NCBI GenBank assembly: GCA_025362255.1
Contig: JANYGY010000082.1
Location: 1-11,578 of the forward strand
Length of the DNA: 11,578 nt
Direction of reading: 5' to 3'
Source: Planctomycetales bacterium
GTDB lineage: Bacteria > Planctomycetota > UBA11346
Below the pieces are notes generated by a model. It did no database searches. It was not told where the DNA came from and was given only the letters and a program-made list of their open reading frames with translations. The position numbers were made by a program, and so were the translations under genes. This document shows, piece after piece, positions 1 through 6,378 of this stretch; positions within the stretch are counted from its first letter, which is position 1, and every line of letters begins with the position of its first letter.

Positions 1-1
1 C

Positions 2-124
2 GGAAATTTGGATATCCCAATTTTTGAAAGCGATTTCGACGCCTCCTTGAATGTGGTTTTCGATAAAGCGGATATTAATTTCGTCTCATCCCCGGCGATA
101 GAAGCTTCGCACGAAGCCCCATAA
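2..124 (+). CDS. C-terminal end of an unidentified protein (5' partial)
   Basis: Frame 2 is open from the left edge to a TAA at 122-124, giving 40 residues that end in S-H-E-A-P. The other two forward frames hit stops within the first 50 bases. The visible part is acidic with alternating hydrophobic residues (I-F-E-S-D-F-D and V-F-D-K-A-D-I), which looks like beta-strand-rich protein rather than random translation. No family is recognisable. The open frame is short enough to occur by chance, so the call is tentative. The sequence here is AT-richer than the rest of the window. Confidence 0.35.
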   Translation, partial: GNLDIPIFESDFDASLNVVFDKADINFVSSPAIEASHEAP

Positions 125-229
125 AAAAATCCACCGCCGAAAATCTCCATTCACTGGGCACCGGGACATGGCCGAAGCAGTACCTTTGAGGCCAGCTCAA
201 TTTTGTAAATCCGATGTGTGTAATCTGAA

Positions 230-258
230 TTGACATTTTCCATCGTGCACGTTGAGAC
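230..258 (+). promoter_or_regulatory. weak candidate housekeeping promoter upstream of the sigma gene
   Basis: A perfect TTGACA lies at 230-235 in the gap between the upstream tail and the sigma gene. The hexamer at 17-base spacing (TGAGAC, 253-258) is a poor -10, so only the -35 half is convincing. The gap 125-300 contains no ORF with a ribosome binding site and no TGTCGA element. I therefore see no sign here that the sigma factor drives its own gene directly. Confidence 0.2.
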
Positions 259-300
259 GGATCTATCTTCATCATGTTGGGAATCGCCGAAGGCATTACT

Positions 301-1539
301 ATGGGTTCTGATCCGGTAATTGCAGCAACCATCGAGGTGCTCTTTCGTACTGAACACCGGCGGGTGCTGGCCACAGTCGTGCGCCTAGTCAACGATTTTG
401 ATCTGGCTGAGGACGCCGTCCAGGAAGCTTTTCTCGCGGCGGCGGATCAATGGCCCCAGCAAGGCATTCCGGTGCATCCGGTCGCTTGGTTGGTGTCCAG
501 CGCGCGCTTCAAGGCGATCGATCACCTTCGCCGGAACAGCAAGCTCAGGGTACTGAGTGCGGACCTTGTCCGCAGGGTCGAGGCGACCGCCGCCGACCAC
601 CGTGATGTCTCAGAGCAGGACATCCAAGATGATCACCTGCGACTGATCCTCACCTGTTGTCATCCCGCCTTGGACCTGCAGGTCCAAACCGCCTTGACCT
701 TGCGTGAAGTGTGTGGCCTGACTACCGAGGCGATCGCGGCGGCATTCTTGGTTCCGCCAGCAACGATGGCCCAGCGGATAGTGCGTGGCAAGGCGAAGAT
801 CCGTGATGCGGGCATTCCATTCCTGATTCCAGGAGCTGATGAGTTGCCGCTGCGCATTGAAGCCGTGCTGGCCGTCTGTTACTTGGTTTTTAATGAGGGG
901 TACTCGGCCTCATCGGGAGCGTCGCACACGTGTGCTGACCTCTCTCGGGAAGCCATACGTTTGGGTCGATTGGTGTGTGAGCTGTGCCCCGATGCCGAAG
1001 GGTTCGGACTTCTAGCGCTGATGCTGCTGCATGAATCACGCCGCGAAGCACGTATCGACGCGGCCGGCGATATCATTCTCCTCGAAGAGCAGGATCGCTC
1101 ACTCTGGAACCACACCTTCATCGCCGAAGCGAAGGCACTGCTGACGCGAGCCCGAGCCGCCGAACCGATCGGCGGTTACACCATTCAAGCGGCTATTTCC
1201 GCTGTGCATGCCAGCGCTGCGACGGCCTCAGCCACCGACTGGACGCAAATGGTCGCTTGGTACGACCTGCTGGTCCAGGCCACGCCCACGCCGGTGGTCG
1301 AACTGAATCGGTCAGTGGCCATCGCCATGCGCGATGGGCCGGAGGTCGGCCTGAAGCTCCTCACGCCGCTTCAGGCCACGCTCGCTCAATACCATCTCTT
1401 CCACGCTGCCCACGCCGACCTTCTGCGCCGTGCGGGTCGCCGCACCGAATCCGAAGTTGCCTATCGCCGGGCACTGAAATTGGTGCAGCAGGAACCAGAG
1501 CGCAGATTCCTGATGCGGCGGTTGAGGGAGTTGCACTGA
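301..1539 (+). CDS. ECF42-type RNA polymerase sigma factor with TPR-like C-terminal extension
   Basis: This 412-residue protein directs RNA polymerase to a small set of promoters. Sigma region 2 spans about residues 12-80 (E-H-R-R-V-L-A-T near 18-25, D-L-A-E-D-A-V-Q-E-A-F at 34-44). Region 4 with its helix-turn-helix spans about 113-170. A DUF6596-like segment follows, with the signature Y-L-V-F-N-E-G-Y-S-A-S-S-G at 194-206. A helical TPR-like part runs to the end (N-R-S-V-A at 336-340). Most ECF sigma factors are about 200 residues, and the doubled length is characteristic of the ECF42 group, which is typically encoded beside YCII/DGPF proteins as here. No anti-sigma gene is adjacent, so the extension probably controls activity. 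The start at 301 is chosen because GAAGG (289-293) sits 7 bases upstream; the ATG at 274 has no comparable site. Confidence 0.93.
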   Translation: MGSDPVIAATIEVLFRTEHRRVLATVVRLVNDFDLAEDAVQEAFLAAADQWPQQGIPVHPVAWLVSSARFKAIDHLRRNSKLRVLSADLVRRVEATAADHRDVSEQDIQDDHLRLILTCCHPALDLQVQTALTLREVCGLTTEAIAAAFLVPPATMAQRIVRGKAKIRDAGIPFLIPGADELPLRIEAVLAVCYLVFNEGYSASSGASHTCADLSREAIRLGRLVCELCPDAEGFGLLALMLLHESRREARIDAAGDIILLEEQDRSLWNHTFIAEAKALLTRARAAEPIGGYTIQAAISAVHASAATASATDWTQMVAWYDLLVQATPTPVVELNRSVAIAMRDGPEVGLKLLTPLQATLAQYHLFHAAHADLLRRAGRRTESEVAYRRALKLVQQEPERRFLMRRLRELH

Positions 1540-1569
1540 GACGTAAAATTAATGGTCGCAACGATTTGC

Positions 1570-1577
1570 AGGAGGTG
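1570..1577 (+). promoter_or_regulatory. strong Shine-Dalgarno sequence with no clear gene
   Basis: AGGAGGTG is a near-perfect anti-16S match lying 31 bases after the sigma stop codon. The nearest suitably spaced start is a TTG at 1587. It would encode a 26-residue peptide whose TGA (1665-1667) overlaps the ATG of the next gene in an ATGA. This could be a translated leader coupled to the YCII-VOC gene on read-through transcripts. A transcript starting from the sigma-specific promoter at 1588-1616 would lack it. Confidence 0.3.
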
Positions 1578-1587
1578 AAAAGTTTTT

Positions 1588-1616
1588 TGTCGAAATGTGG
1601 GTTCGCCATTCGACTA
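1588..1616 (+). promoter_or_regulatory. predicted ECF42-dependent promoter
   Basis: TGTCGA (1588-1593) is followed after exactly 17 bases by CGACTA (1611-1616). The ECF42 group is reported to recognise TGTCGA at -35 and CGA/CGTC-like sequence at -10. Both elements, the spacing and the position fit: the site lies just after the sigma gene and 47 bases before the first YCII gene. Transcription would start near 1621-1625, giving a leader of about 40 bases. I saw no second copy in the other gaps of the cluster, so this one promoter would serve the four genes from 1664 to 4180. Confidence 0.65.
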
Positions 1617-1663
1617 CCATTGAAAGCAAATAAGCACCCCAGCCAACCCCTTGGATCTATCTC

Positions 1664-2500
1664 ATGAAAGTTGCCGTCTTCGTCAAAGCCACGAAATCCT
1701 CTGAAGCTGGTCTCATGCCCAGTGAGCACCTACTGACGGCGATGGGCCGCTACTGCGAAGATCTGATCAAGGCCGGGGTGATGCTGGACGGTGACGGTTT
1801 GAAACCATCCGCGAAGGCGGTGCGCGTGCGCTTCACTGGATCAGATCGCGAGGTAATCAACGGTCCATTCGCCGAAACCAAGGAGCTGGTCGCTGGGTAC
1901 TGGCTGTGGGAGGTGGCTTCGATGGATGAAGCCATCGCCTGGGTGAAGAAATGCCCCAATCCGATGCCGGAGGATTCCGAGATCGAAATTCGTCCGTTTG
2001 CCACCAGTGAGGATTTCGGCGAGGCACTGACTCCCACGCTGCGTGAACAAGAGGAGCGCTATCAAGTCGCGGCCGCGATGCGCCAGGCCTCAGTGCAAAC
2101 CTACCTCTTCTTTGGAGGTCGGTGTGAGGAAGCGCTGACATTCTATCAGTCGGCGATGTTCGCCCGGGTAGGTACGATCATGCGCTGGAGCGAGTGTCCC
2201 GAGCCACCACCGCCCGCATTCGCCGACAAGATCATGCACTGCGAATTCACCGTCGGTGGGACGACGCTGATGGCTTCGGATGGCTGCTGGATGGATGAAA
2301 AAAAATCCAACTTCGAAGGCTTCAGGATCACCATCACCGTGGCCACGACAGCGGTCGCCGATCAGGTATTCAATGCCTTGGCAACCGGAGGGCGCATCGA
2401 CATGCCCCTGACTAAAACGTTCTGGTCGCCACGTTATGGCATGGTGACGGATCGATTCGGAGTCGGCTGGATGGTGATGGTCCAGGGCGAAAACCCCTAA
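1664..2500 (+). CDS. YCII (DGPF)-domain / PhnB-like VOC fusion protein
   Basis: The 278-residue protein has two domains. Residues 1-115 form a YCII-related domain, with the motif region at I-N-G-P-F-A-E-T (65-72), where Asn replaces the usual Asp of DGPF. After a charged linker (about 116-142), residues 143-278 form a PhnB-like VOC/glyoxalase-fold domain, recognisable by K-I-M-H-C-E-F (189-195), M-A-S-D-G (203-207) and F-W-S-P-R-Y-G-M-V-T-D-R-F-G (253-266). In ECF42 clusters these two families are usually separate genes, so the fusion is notable. Neither domain's substrate is known. No Shine-Dalgarno is seen before the ATG, which overlaps the TGA of a possible leader ORF. A run of eight A (2298-2305) lies inside the VOC part. 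Confidence 0.9.
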   Translation: MKVAVFVKATKSSEAGLMPSEHLLTAMGRYCEDLIKAGVMLDGDGLKPSAKAVRVRFTGSDREVINGPFAETKELVAGYWLWEVASMDEAIAWVKKCPNPMPEDSEIEIRPFATSEDFGEALTPTLREQEERYQVAAAMRQASVQTYLFFGGRCEEALTFYQSAMFARVGTIMRWSECPEPPPPAFADKIMHCEFTVGGTTLMASDGCWMDEKKSNFEGFRITITVATTAVADQVFNALATGGRIDMPLTKTFWSPRYGMVTDRFGVGWMVMVQGENP

Positions 2501-2549
2501 CCCATCTACAATCATAAAAGCCTATCTCCGACCGACTCCAAGGACCCCC

Positions 2550-2990
2550 ATGAAACCCAACTCTGTGCAACTCCATCGCGTCATCCGTTCAACACCTGAT
2601 AAAGTTTATCGAGCATTCTTGAATCCCGATGCCATGGCGCGCTGGCTTCCGCCCTACGGATATCTGTGCACCGTCCATCACCTCGAAGCTCGAATCGGCG
2701 GCACCTTTCGCATGTCATTTACCAGCTTCAACACTGGACACGGCAACTCATTCGGCGGGAAGTACTTGGAATTGACGCCAGGGAAATCCATCAGCTATAC
2801 CACCATCTTCGACGATCCGGGCCTGCTTGGTGAAATGCTGGTAAAGGTGGCGATCGAAGAAGTTTCATGCGGGGTTTCGCTGAACATCGAACAAACCAAC
2901 ATTCCCAGCGTGATCCCCAGCGAGTTGTGCTATTTGGGTTGGCAGGAAGGCCTCACCCAATTGATCCATCTCGTCGAATCGAACGTCTGA
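2550..2990 (+). CDS. SRPBCC (AHSA1/START-like) family protein
   Basis: This 146-residue protein has the family's N-terminal pattern: a strand, then S-T-P-D-K-V-Y-R-A-F-L-N-P-D-A-M-A-R-W (about 15-33), followed by the G-G-T-F-R-M-S-F strand (about 50-57). The C-terminal helix contains G-W-Q-E-G-L-T-Q-L (about 130-138). The fold makes a deep hydrophobic pocket that binds small lipophilic ligands; the ligand cannot be told from sequence. Length is normal for single-domain members. AAGGA (2540-2544) lies 5 bases before the ATG, and the gene follows the YCII-VOC fusion by 49 bases. SRPBCC proteins are common partners in YCII/ECF clusters, which supports one operon. Confidence 0.88.
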   Translation: MKPNSVQLHRVIRSTPDKVYRAFLNPDAMARWLPPYGYLCTVHHLEARIGGTFRMSFTSFNTGHGNSFGGKYLELTPGKSISYTTIFDDPGLLGEMLVKVAIEEVSCGVSLNIEQTNIPSVIPSELCYLGWQEGLTQLIHLVESNV

Positions 2991-3020
2991 TCAGCAACCA
3001 ACGCTCGGAAAGTGGAAATC

Positions 3021-3434
3021 ATGACTTCTAAAATATCAAACATCATTGGCTGGATTCTAACATCCCTGGTCGGCTTGTTTATGATCGGCGCCAGCGGCAT
3101 CCCTAAGTTCATCGATTGGCCCGGCAAGACGGCGATGATGGATCACCTGGGCCTGCCCCTTGGGCTGGTGCCGCAGATCGGCGTCATCGAAATCTTAGTG
3201 ACGGTGTTGTACCTCATTCCACGCACGTCGTTCATCGGCGCGATCCTGCTCACCGGCTACCTTGGCGGTGCGATCATGACGCATCTGCGCATCGGTGATC
3301 CGTGGTTTTTTCCGTTCATCCTTGGGGTTCTGGCCTGGATCGGCCTGACTTTGCGGAAACCAGTCGTGGGCATGCTCGTATTGGGTAAAAGTGTATCGCA
3401 CGAAGTTGCCTCCAGCCCGGTACATCCTTCATGA
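3021..3434 (+). CDS. DoxX-like small integral membrane protein
   Basis: The 137-residue product has four predicted membrane helices, roughly residues 7-27, 47-65, 70-90 and 94-113. The F-M-I-G-A-S-G-I-P-K-F stretch after helix 1 and the G-A-I-L-L-T-G-Y-L-G-G-A-I-M-T-H-L-R-I-G motif in helix 3 are typical of the DoxX_2 family. Its biochemical role is not established. The start chosen is ATG 3021, with purine-rich GGAAAGTGG (3007-3015) just upstream; an in-frame GTG at 3012 would add three residues. The gene lies 30 bases after the SRPBCC gene, and its stop overlaps the next start in an ATGA (3431-3434), so translation of the next gene is probably coupled. Confidence 0.88.
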   Translation: MTSKISNIIGWILTSLVGLFMIGASGIPKFIDWPGKTAMMDHLGLPLGLVPQIGVIEILVTVLYLIPRTSFIGAILLTGYLGGAIMTHLRIGDPWFFPFILGVLAWIGLTLRKPVVGMLVLGKSVSHEVASSPVHPS

Positions 3435-4180
3435 AGTATATGCTTTTGATTTACAGCCCTGAGCTGGCTTGGACCCATGACGAGTGGACGGCGTGCACGA
3501 TCGCCTCGGGCAAGATTTGCCAGGAGTTGCATGCTCAGGGGCGATTCATCGCCGCCGCACCGCTGCATCCGGTGGCGACCGCCGCTAGCGTGCGAGTGCG
3601 TAACGGAACGCCGTTGATCACCGCCGGCCCATTTGCTGAAACCACCGAGCAGCTCGGCGGATTCTTTCTCATCGATGTAGCAAATCTTGATGAAGCCATG
3701 GCCACCGCCCTGCGCCTGCCGTCTGCGCAAAAGGGTACCGTTGAAATTCGGCCAGTGGCCCACCTGGAAGGCTTGCCTCCTGATCACTTTGACCAAAGGG
3801 CAACTGACCACCGAGATCACTCGCGGTATATGCTGCTGTGCTACGATGATGAGCAGTACTGGAACAAGCAGGGACCTGCAGCTTTGCAGGCGGCGCACAG
3901 GGAGGCCGTACAGTTGGCCATTCACCTGAGCGCACGTGAGCACTACGTGAGCGCGTCACCGCTGCACCCGATCGCCACCGCCACGAGCGTGCGAATTCGA
4001 CAGGGAAAGCGTCTTGTCACCGATGGACCATTCGCCGAGACCCGCGAATTCCTCGGGGGATATTACCTGATCGATGCCCGGGATCTGAACGACGCCATCG
4101 CGATTGCCGCGCAGCATCCAGGCGCACGCGTTGGAACCGTCGAAGTTCGGCGGATTGTGAATCTACCCGACAGCCAATGA
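3431..4180 (+). CDS. tandem-duplicated YCII (DGPF)-domain protein
   Basis: The 249-residue protein is two YCII modules in a row, about residues 1-113 and 132-247, joined by a short hydrophilic linker. By eye, 40 of 71 aligned positions are identical between residues 41-111 and 174-244, so this is an internal duplication. Shared landmarks are P-L-H-P (44-47, 177-180), G-P-F-A-E-T (66-71, 199-204) and L-G-G followed by L-I-D. The second copy keeps the canonical D-G-P-F, while the first has A-G-P-F. YCII proteins have a ferredoxin-like fold, and some were suggested to be enzymes, but no reaction is established for the DGPF group. The start overlaps the DoxX stop (ATGA). It is the last gene of the sigma cluster. 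Confidence 0.9.
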   Translation: MKYMLLIYSPELAWTHDEWTACTIASGKICQELHAQGRFIAAAPLHPVATAASVRVRNGTPLITAGPFAETTEQLGGFFLIDVANLDEAMATALRLPSAQKGTVEIRPVAHLEGLPPDHFDQRATDHRDHSRYMLLCYDDEQYWNKQGPAALQAAHREAVQLAIHLSAREHYVSASPLHPIATATSVRIRQGKRLVTDGPFAETREFLGGYYLIDARDLNDAIAIAAQHPGARVGTVEVRRIVNLPDSQ

Positions 4181-4273
4181 ATCCACCGCGTAGGCATCTG
4201 GATTATTGCCCAACGTGAACCTTTTTCCCCGACCGACGTTTGACGCCGGCAGCCCATGGGGGATGGTGACGGC

Positions 4274-5203
4274 ATGGATCGATCTGCGGTTTTTGATCAG
4301 GTGTTGGCTCAACTCACGCAGGCGCTGCGGCGGGTGTATCAGGGCTCGCCGCAACCGATCGAGTTGCTGATCACGGCGTGGCTGGCGCGTGGGCATGTGC
4401 TGATCGAGGATATTCCGGGAGTGGGCAAGACGACCCTGGCGCGGGCTTTTGCGGTGGCGACTGGTGGCAGTTTCAAGCGCATCCAATGTACGCCTGATCT
4501 GATGCCAGCTGACATCACCGGGGTCAGTGTCTATGACAACCGTGAGCAGAAATTCACGTTTCATCCTGGGCCGGTGTTTGCGGATGTCCTGCTCGCTGAC
4601 GAGCTCAATCGCACGCCACCGCGTACCCAATCGGCGTTGCTCGAAGCGCTCGGCGAGGGCACGGTCACCGTCGATGGCGAACCGCGTCGCTTGAACTCGC
4701 GGTTTTTTGGGATCGCCACCCAGAATCCGCTCGACCATGCCGGAACGTATCCTTTGCCCGACAGTCAGCGGGATCGCTTTCTGCTGTGCTTTCGTCTGGG
4801 CTATCCCGAAGCCGATGCCGAGTTCGCGGTGCTTGAGCGCGACGGTGCCGAGGCGGCGTTGGCGCAACTCACGCCGTTGATCGACGAGACCCTCGCGCAG
4901 CAGTTGCGCGCTGCGGTGCAGGTGGTCCGGCTCGAAGAATCGGTGCGCCGTTATGTGCTCGATCTGGTGCGCGCGACCCGCTCGGCCAAGGGCCTGGTGC
5001 AGGGGGCGAGCACCCGCGCGGCGTTGGGTCTGCAGCGCACGGCTCAGGCGCGGGCGCTGCTCAAGGGCCGCGATTTCGTGATCCCCGATGACGTCCAGGC
5101 GTTGGCGGTGGCGTGCCTCGCGCATCGGGTCACGGCGCGGGCCGGCACGATCAGCGAGACGGCGGTGCAGGCGCTGGTCGACTCCGTACCCGTGCCGCGT
5201 TGA
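4274..5203 (+). CDS. MoxR-family AAA+ ATPase
   Basis: This 309-residue cytoplasmic AAA+ chaperone-like ATPase is of the AAA_3/MoxR type. Walker A is P-G-V-G-K-T-T (48-54), Walker B is V-L-L-A-D-E-L-N-R (105-113, catalytic D109-E110), sensor 1 lies at I-A-T-Q-N-P (147-152), the arginine-finger region at D-S-Q-R-D-R-F (163-169), and sensor 2 at G-A-S-T-R-A-A-L (244-251). The C-terminal lid follows, with P-D-D-V (271-274). MoxR ATPases act with DUF58 and vWA proteins to mature envelope or metal-dependent enzymes, and those partners follow directly. ATG 4274 is preferred because GGGGGA (4258-4263) precedes it; an in-frame ATG at 4256 would add six residues but has no ribosome binding site. It starts a new run of genes after a 93-base gap. 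Confidence 0.95.
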   Translation: MDRSAVFDQVLAQLTQALRRVYQGSPQPIELLITAWLARGHVLIEDIPGVGKTTLARAFAVATGGSFKRIQCTPDLMPADITGVSVYDNREQKFTFHPGPVFADVLLADELNRTPPRTQSALLEALGEGTVTVDGEPRRLNSRFFGIATQNPLDHAGTYPLPDSQRDRFLLCFRLGYPEADAEFAVLERDGAEAALAQLTPLIDETLAQQLRAAVQVVRLEESVRRYVLDLVRATRSAKGLVQGASTRAALGLQRTAQARALLKGRDFVIPDDVQALAVACLAHRVTARAGTISETAVQALVDSVPVPR

Positions 5204-5220
5204 TCGGCAAAGCTGTGCGC

Positions 5221-5307
5221 ATGACTGCCACGCGCAAGACCGTCACGCGCAAGACCGTCACGCGCAAGACTTCCACGCGCCAGACTTCCACGCGCAAGAA
5301 AGCCTAG
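5221..5307 (+). CDS. possible small basic pentapeptide-repeat protein (28 residues)
   Basis: An ATG at 5221 opens a 28-codon frame ending in TAG 5305-5307. It fits exactly between the MoxR stop (17 bases upstream) and the DUF58 start (3 bases downstream). After M-T-A, the product is five units of T-R-K-T-V type (V, V, S, S, then a K-K-A end), so nearly half its residues are Lys or Arg and most of the rest Thr. Such (K/R)-K-T-V pentads resemble the tails of bacterial histone-H1-like proteins, suggesting nucleic-acid or polyanion binding, but that is only an analogy. The Shine-Dalgarno is weak (GGCAAAG region). The frame is the same as the DUF58 gene, with only TAG-CGC between. It may instead be a non-coding minisatellite that happens to be open. 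Confidence 0.4.
   Translation: MTATRKTVTRKTVTRKTSTRQTSTRKKA
5230..5304 (+). repeat. five 15-bp tandem repeats between moxR-like and DUF58 genes
   Basis: Five contiguous 15-base units begin ACGCGCAAGAC. Units 1 and 2 are identical, units 3 and 4 end in TTCC, unit 4 has one A-to-C change, and unit 5 ends AAAGCC. All units are exactly five codons, with no indels and no stop. This is either a coding repeat or a minisatellite created by slippage. There are no spacers, so it is not a CRISPR array. Confidence 0.9.
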
Positions 5308-5310
5308 CGC

Positions 5311-6369
5311 ATGCGTACCCGCATTACTCCGGTGGGCTGGTTGGTGCTCGCTGAAGCCGGACTGCTGCTGAGCAGTCGCTGGTGGCCGGCGCGTGCAATC
5401 CCCGAGCCGACGACCATGGCGCTGGGGTTCGGCTTGGGTGCGGTCGTGCTGGTCGCCTGGTGGCTCGCGCCGCGCCAGACCTTGGCCGCTGAAGCTGAAT
5501 GGCTGGTGGCCGCGTGCGTGCCGGTGGGTGAGGAAGTCACCGTCGGCGCGACCTTGACCGTGCATGGCAATCTGCCGCCATGCACCATCGAAGCGATGAA
5601 TCCGGCGCATCGTCGACGCCGGGAAGTCGTGCGTCTGCGCTCGTTGTCGGCGGGTAGGGTGCGCCCGACCTGGACGGTGCGGTTTCCCAAGCGCGGCGTG
5701 GTCCAGCTGCCTCCGCTGCGCTTATGCTGCAGTCAACCGTTCGGAGTGATCTCGGTGGAACGGACCGTGGGTCTCGGGCGCGAAGTCGTCGTCCTTCCGG
5801 CCATGGGGCAGTTGCGCCGGGCGTTGCGTGAACGGCTCGACAGCTGGTCGGCCGAGTTGCAGCCGACCACTGATTCCGGCTCTGATGAGATCGATCACCT
5901 GCGCGATTACCGGGTCGGCGATCCGCGGCGGGCGATCCACTGGCGAGCCTCGGCGCGGCATGGCGAGCTGCTGGTGTCCGAGCGGCTTGATCCAGGTTGC
6001 CGGCGGTTGGCGATCGTGCTCGATACGTCGGGTCGTTCACCCGAGGGCGTGCTCGAAGGCCGCCGCTTCGAAAAACTGGTGGCGGCGACCGCGACCCTGG
6101 CCGACGCCTGCGTTCGGCGGGGATGGCAGGTCACCGTGCATGGAGGTTTCGCGCCGGCCGGAATCAGCGGTGATACCGGGCGCTTGCTCGAAGGGCTGGC
6201 GATGGCGAGTTGCGATGGGGCGGATCTGGCCGATGTGATTCCGCCGCAGCCAGCGGTGGTGGTGCTGACCGCGCGACCCGGTGACGTGCCTCTGCTGCGC
6301 CATCGGCCCCTCATCCTGGGATTTGGCGAACTCGATGACCTGTTCCGTCTGCCGGCGCGGCTGCGATAG
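5311..6369 (+). CDS. DUF58 domain-containing membrane protein
   Basis: The 352-residue protein has two N-terminal membrane helices (about 8-25 and 36-53), then a beta-rich region. The DUF58 signature follows: D-H-L-R-D-Y-R-V-G-D-P-R-R-A-I-H-W-R-A-S-A at 195-215. A degenerate vWA-like fold comes next. Its metal-site motif reads D-T-S-G-R-S (238-243), with Arg where the canonical D-x-S-x-S has its second Ser. DUF58 proteins are membrane-anchored partners of MoxR ATPases and are commonly encoded with transglutaminase-like proteins, exactly the order here. The molecular task is unknown. The ATG at 5311 has only weak purine-rich sequence upstream, so its translation may depend on termination of the small ORF ending three bases before. 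Confidence 0.92.
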   Translation: MRTRITPVGWLVLAEAGLLLSSRWWPARAIPEPTTMALGFGLGAVVLVAWWLAPRQTLAAEAEWLVAACVPVGEEVTVGATLTVHGNLPPCTIEAMNPAHRRRREVVRLRSLSAGRVRPTWTVRFPKRGVVQLPPLRLCCSQPFGVISVERTVGLGREVVVLPAMGQLRRALRERLDSWSAELQPTTDSGSDEIDHLRDYRVGDPRRAIHWRASARHGELLVSERLDPGCRRLAIVLDTSGRSPEGVLEGRRFEKLVAATATLADACVRRGWQVTVHGGFAPAGISGDTGRLLEGLAMASCDGADLADVIPPQPAVVVLTARPGDVPLLRHRPLILGFGELDDLFRLPARLR

Positions 6370-6378
6370 GGGCGATTG

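Noticed and set aside
274..300. Earlier ATG for the sigma factor
   Set aside because: The nine extra residues are not typical of the family and lack a ribosome binding site, whereas ATG 301 has GAAGG at ideal spacing.
3257..3943. Antisense open frame (228 codons) across the DoxX and YCII genes
   Set aside because: It spans two well-supported + strand genes and has no domain or ribosome binding site; it is best explained by codon bias.
4180..4204. Terminator after the duplicated YCII gene
   Set aside because: AATCCA/TGGATT gives only a 6-bp AT-rich stem with a 13-base loop and no following T-run. The nearby AACGT/ACGTT pair around 4212-4240 is also too short.
4181..4273. Promoter for the MoxR operon
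   Set aside because: A new transcription unit probably begins here, but no hexamer pair with acceptable spacing and no TGTCGA-type element was found.
4163..5125. Long antisense open frame (320 codons) opposite the MoxR gene
   Set aside because: It mirrors a GC-rich gene with complete AAA+ motifs on the + strand, shows no recognisable domain, is Arg/His/Gln-rich, and has no convincing ribosome binding site.
5230..5304. CRISPR-like repeat
   Set aside because: The 15-base units are contiguous with no spacers, and no cas genes are present; it is a tandem repeat.
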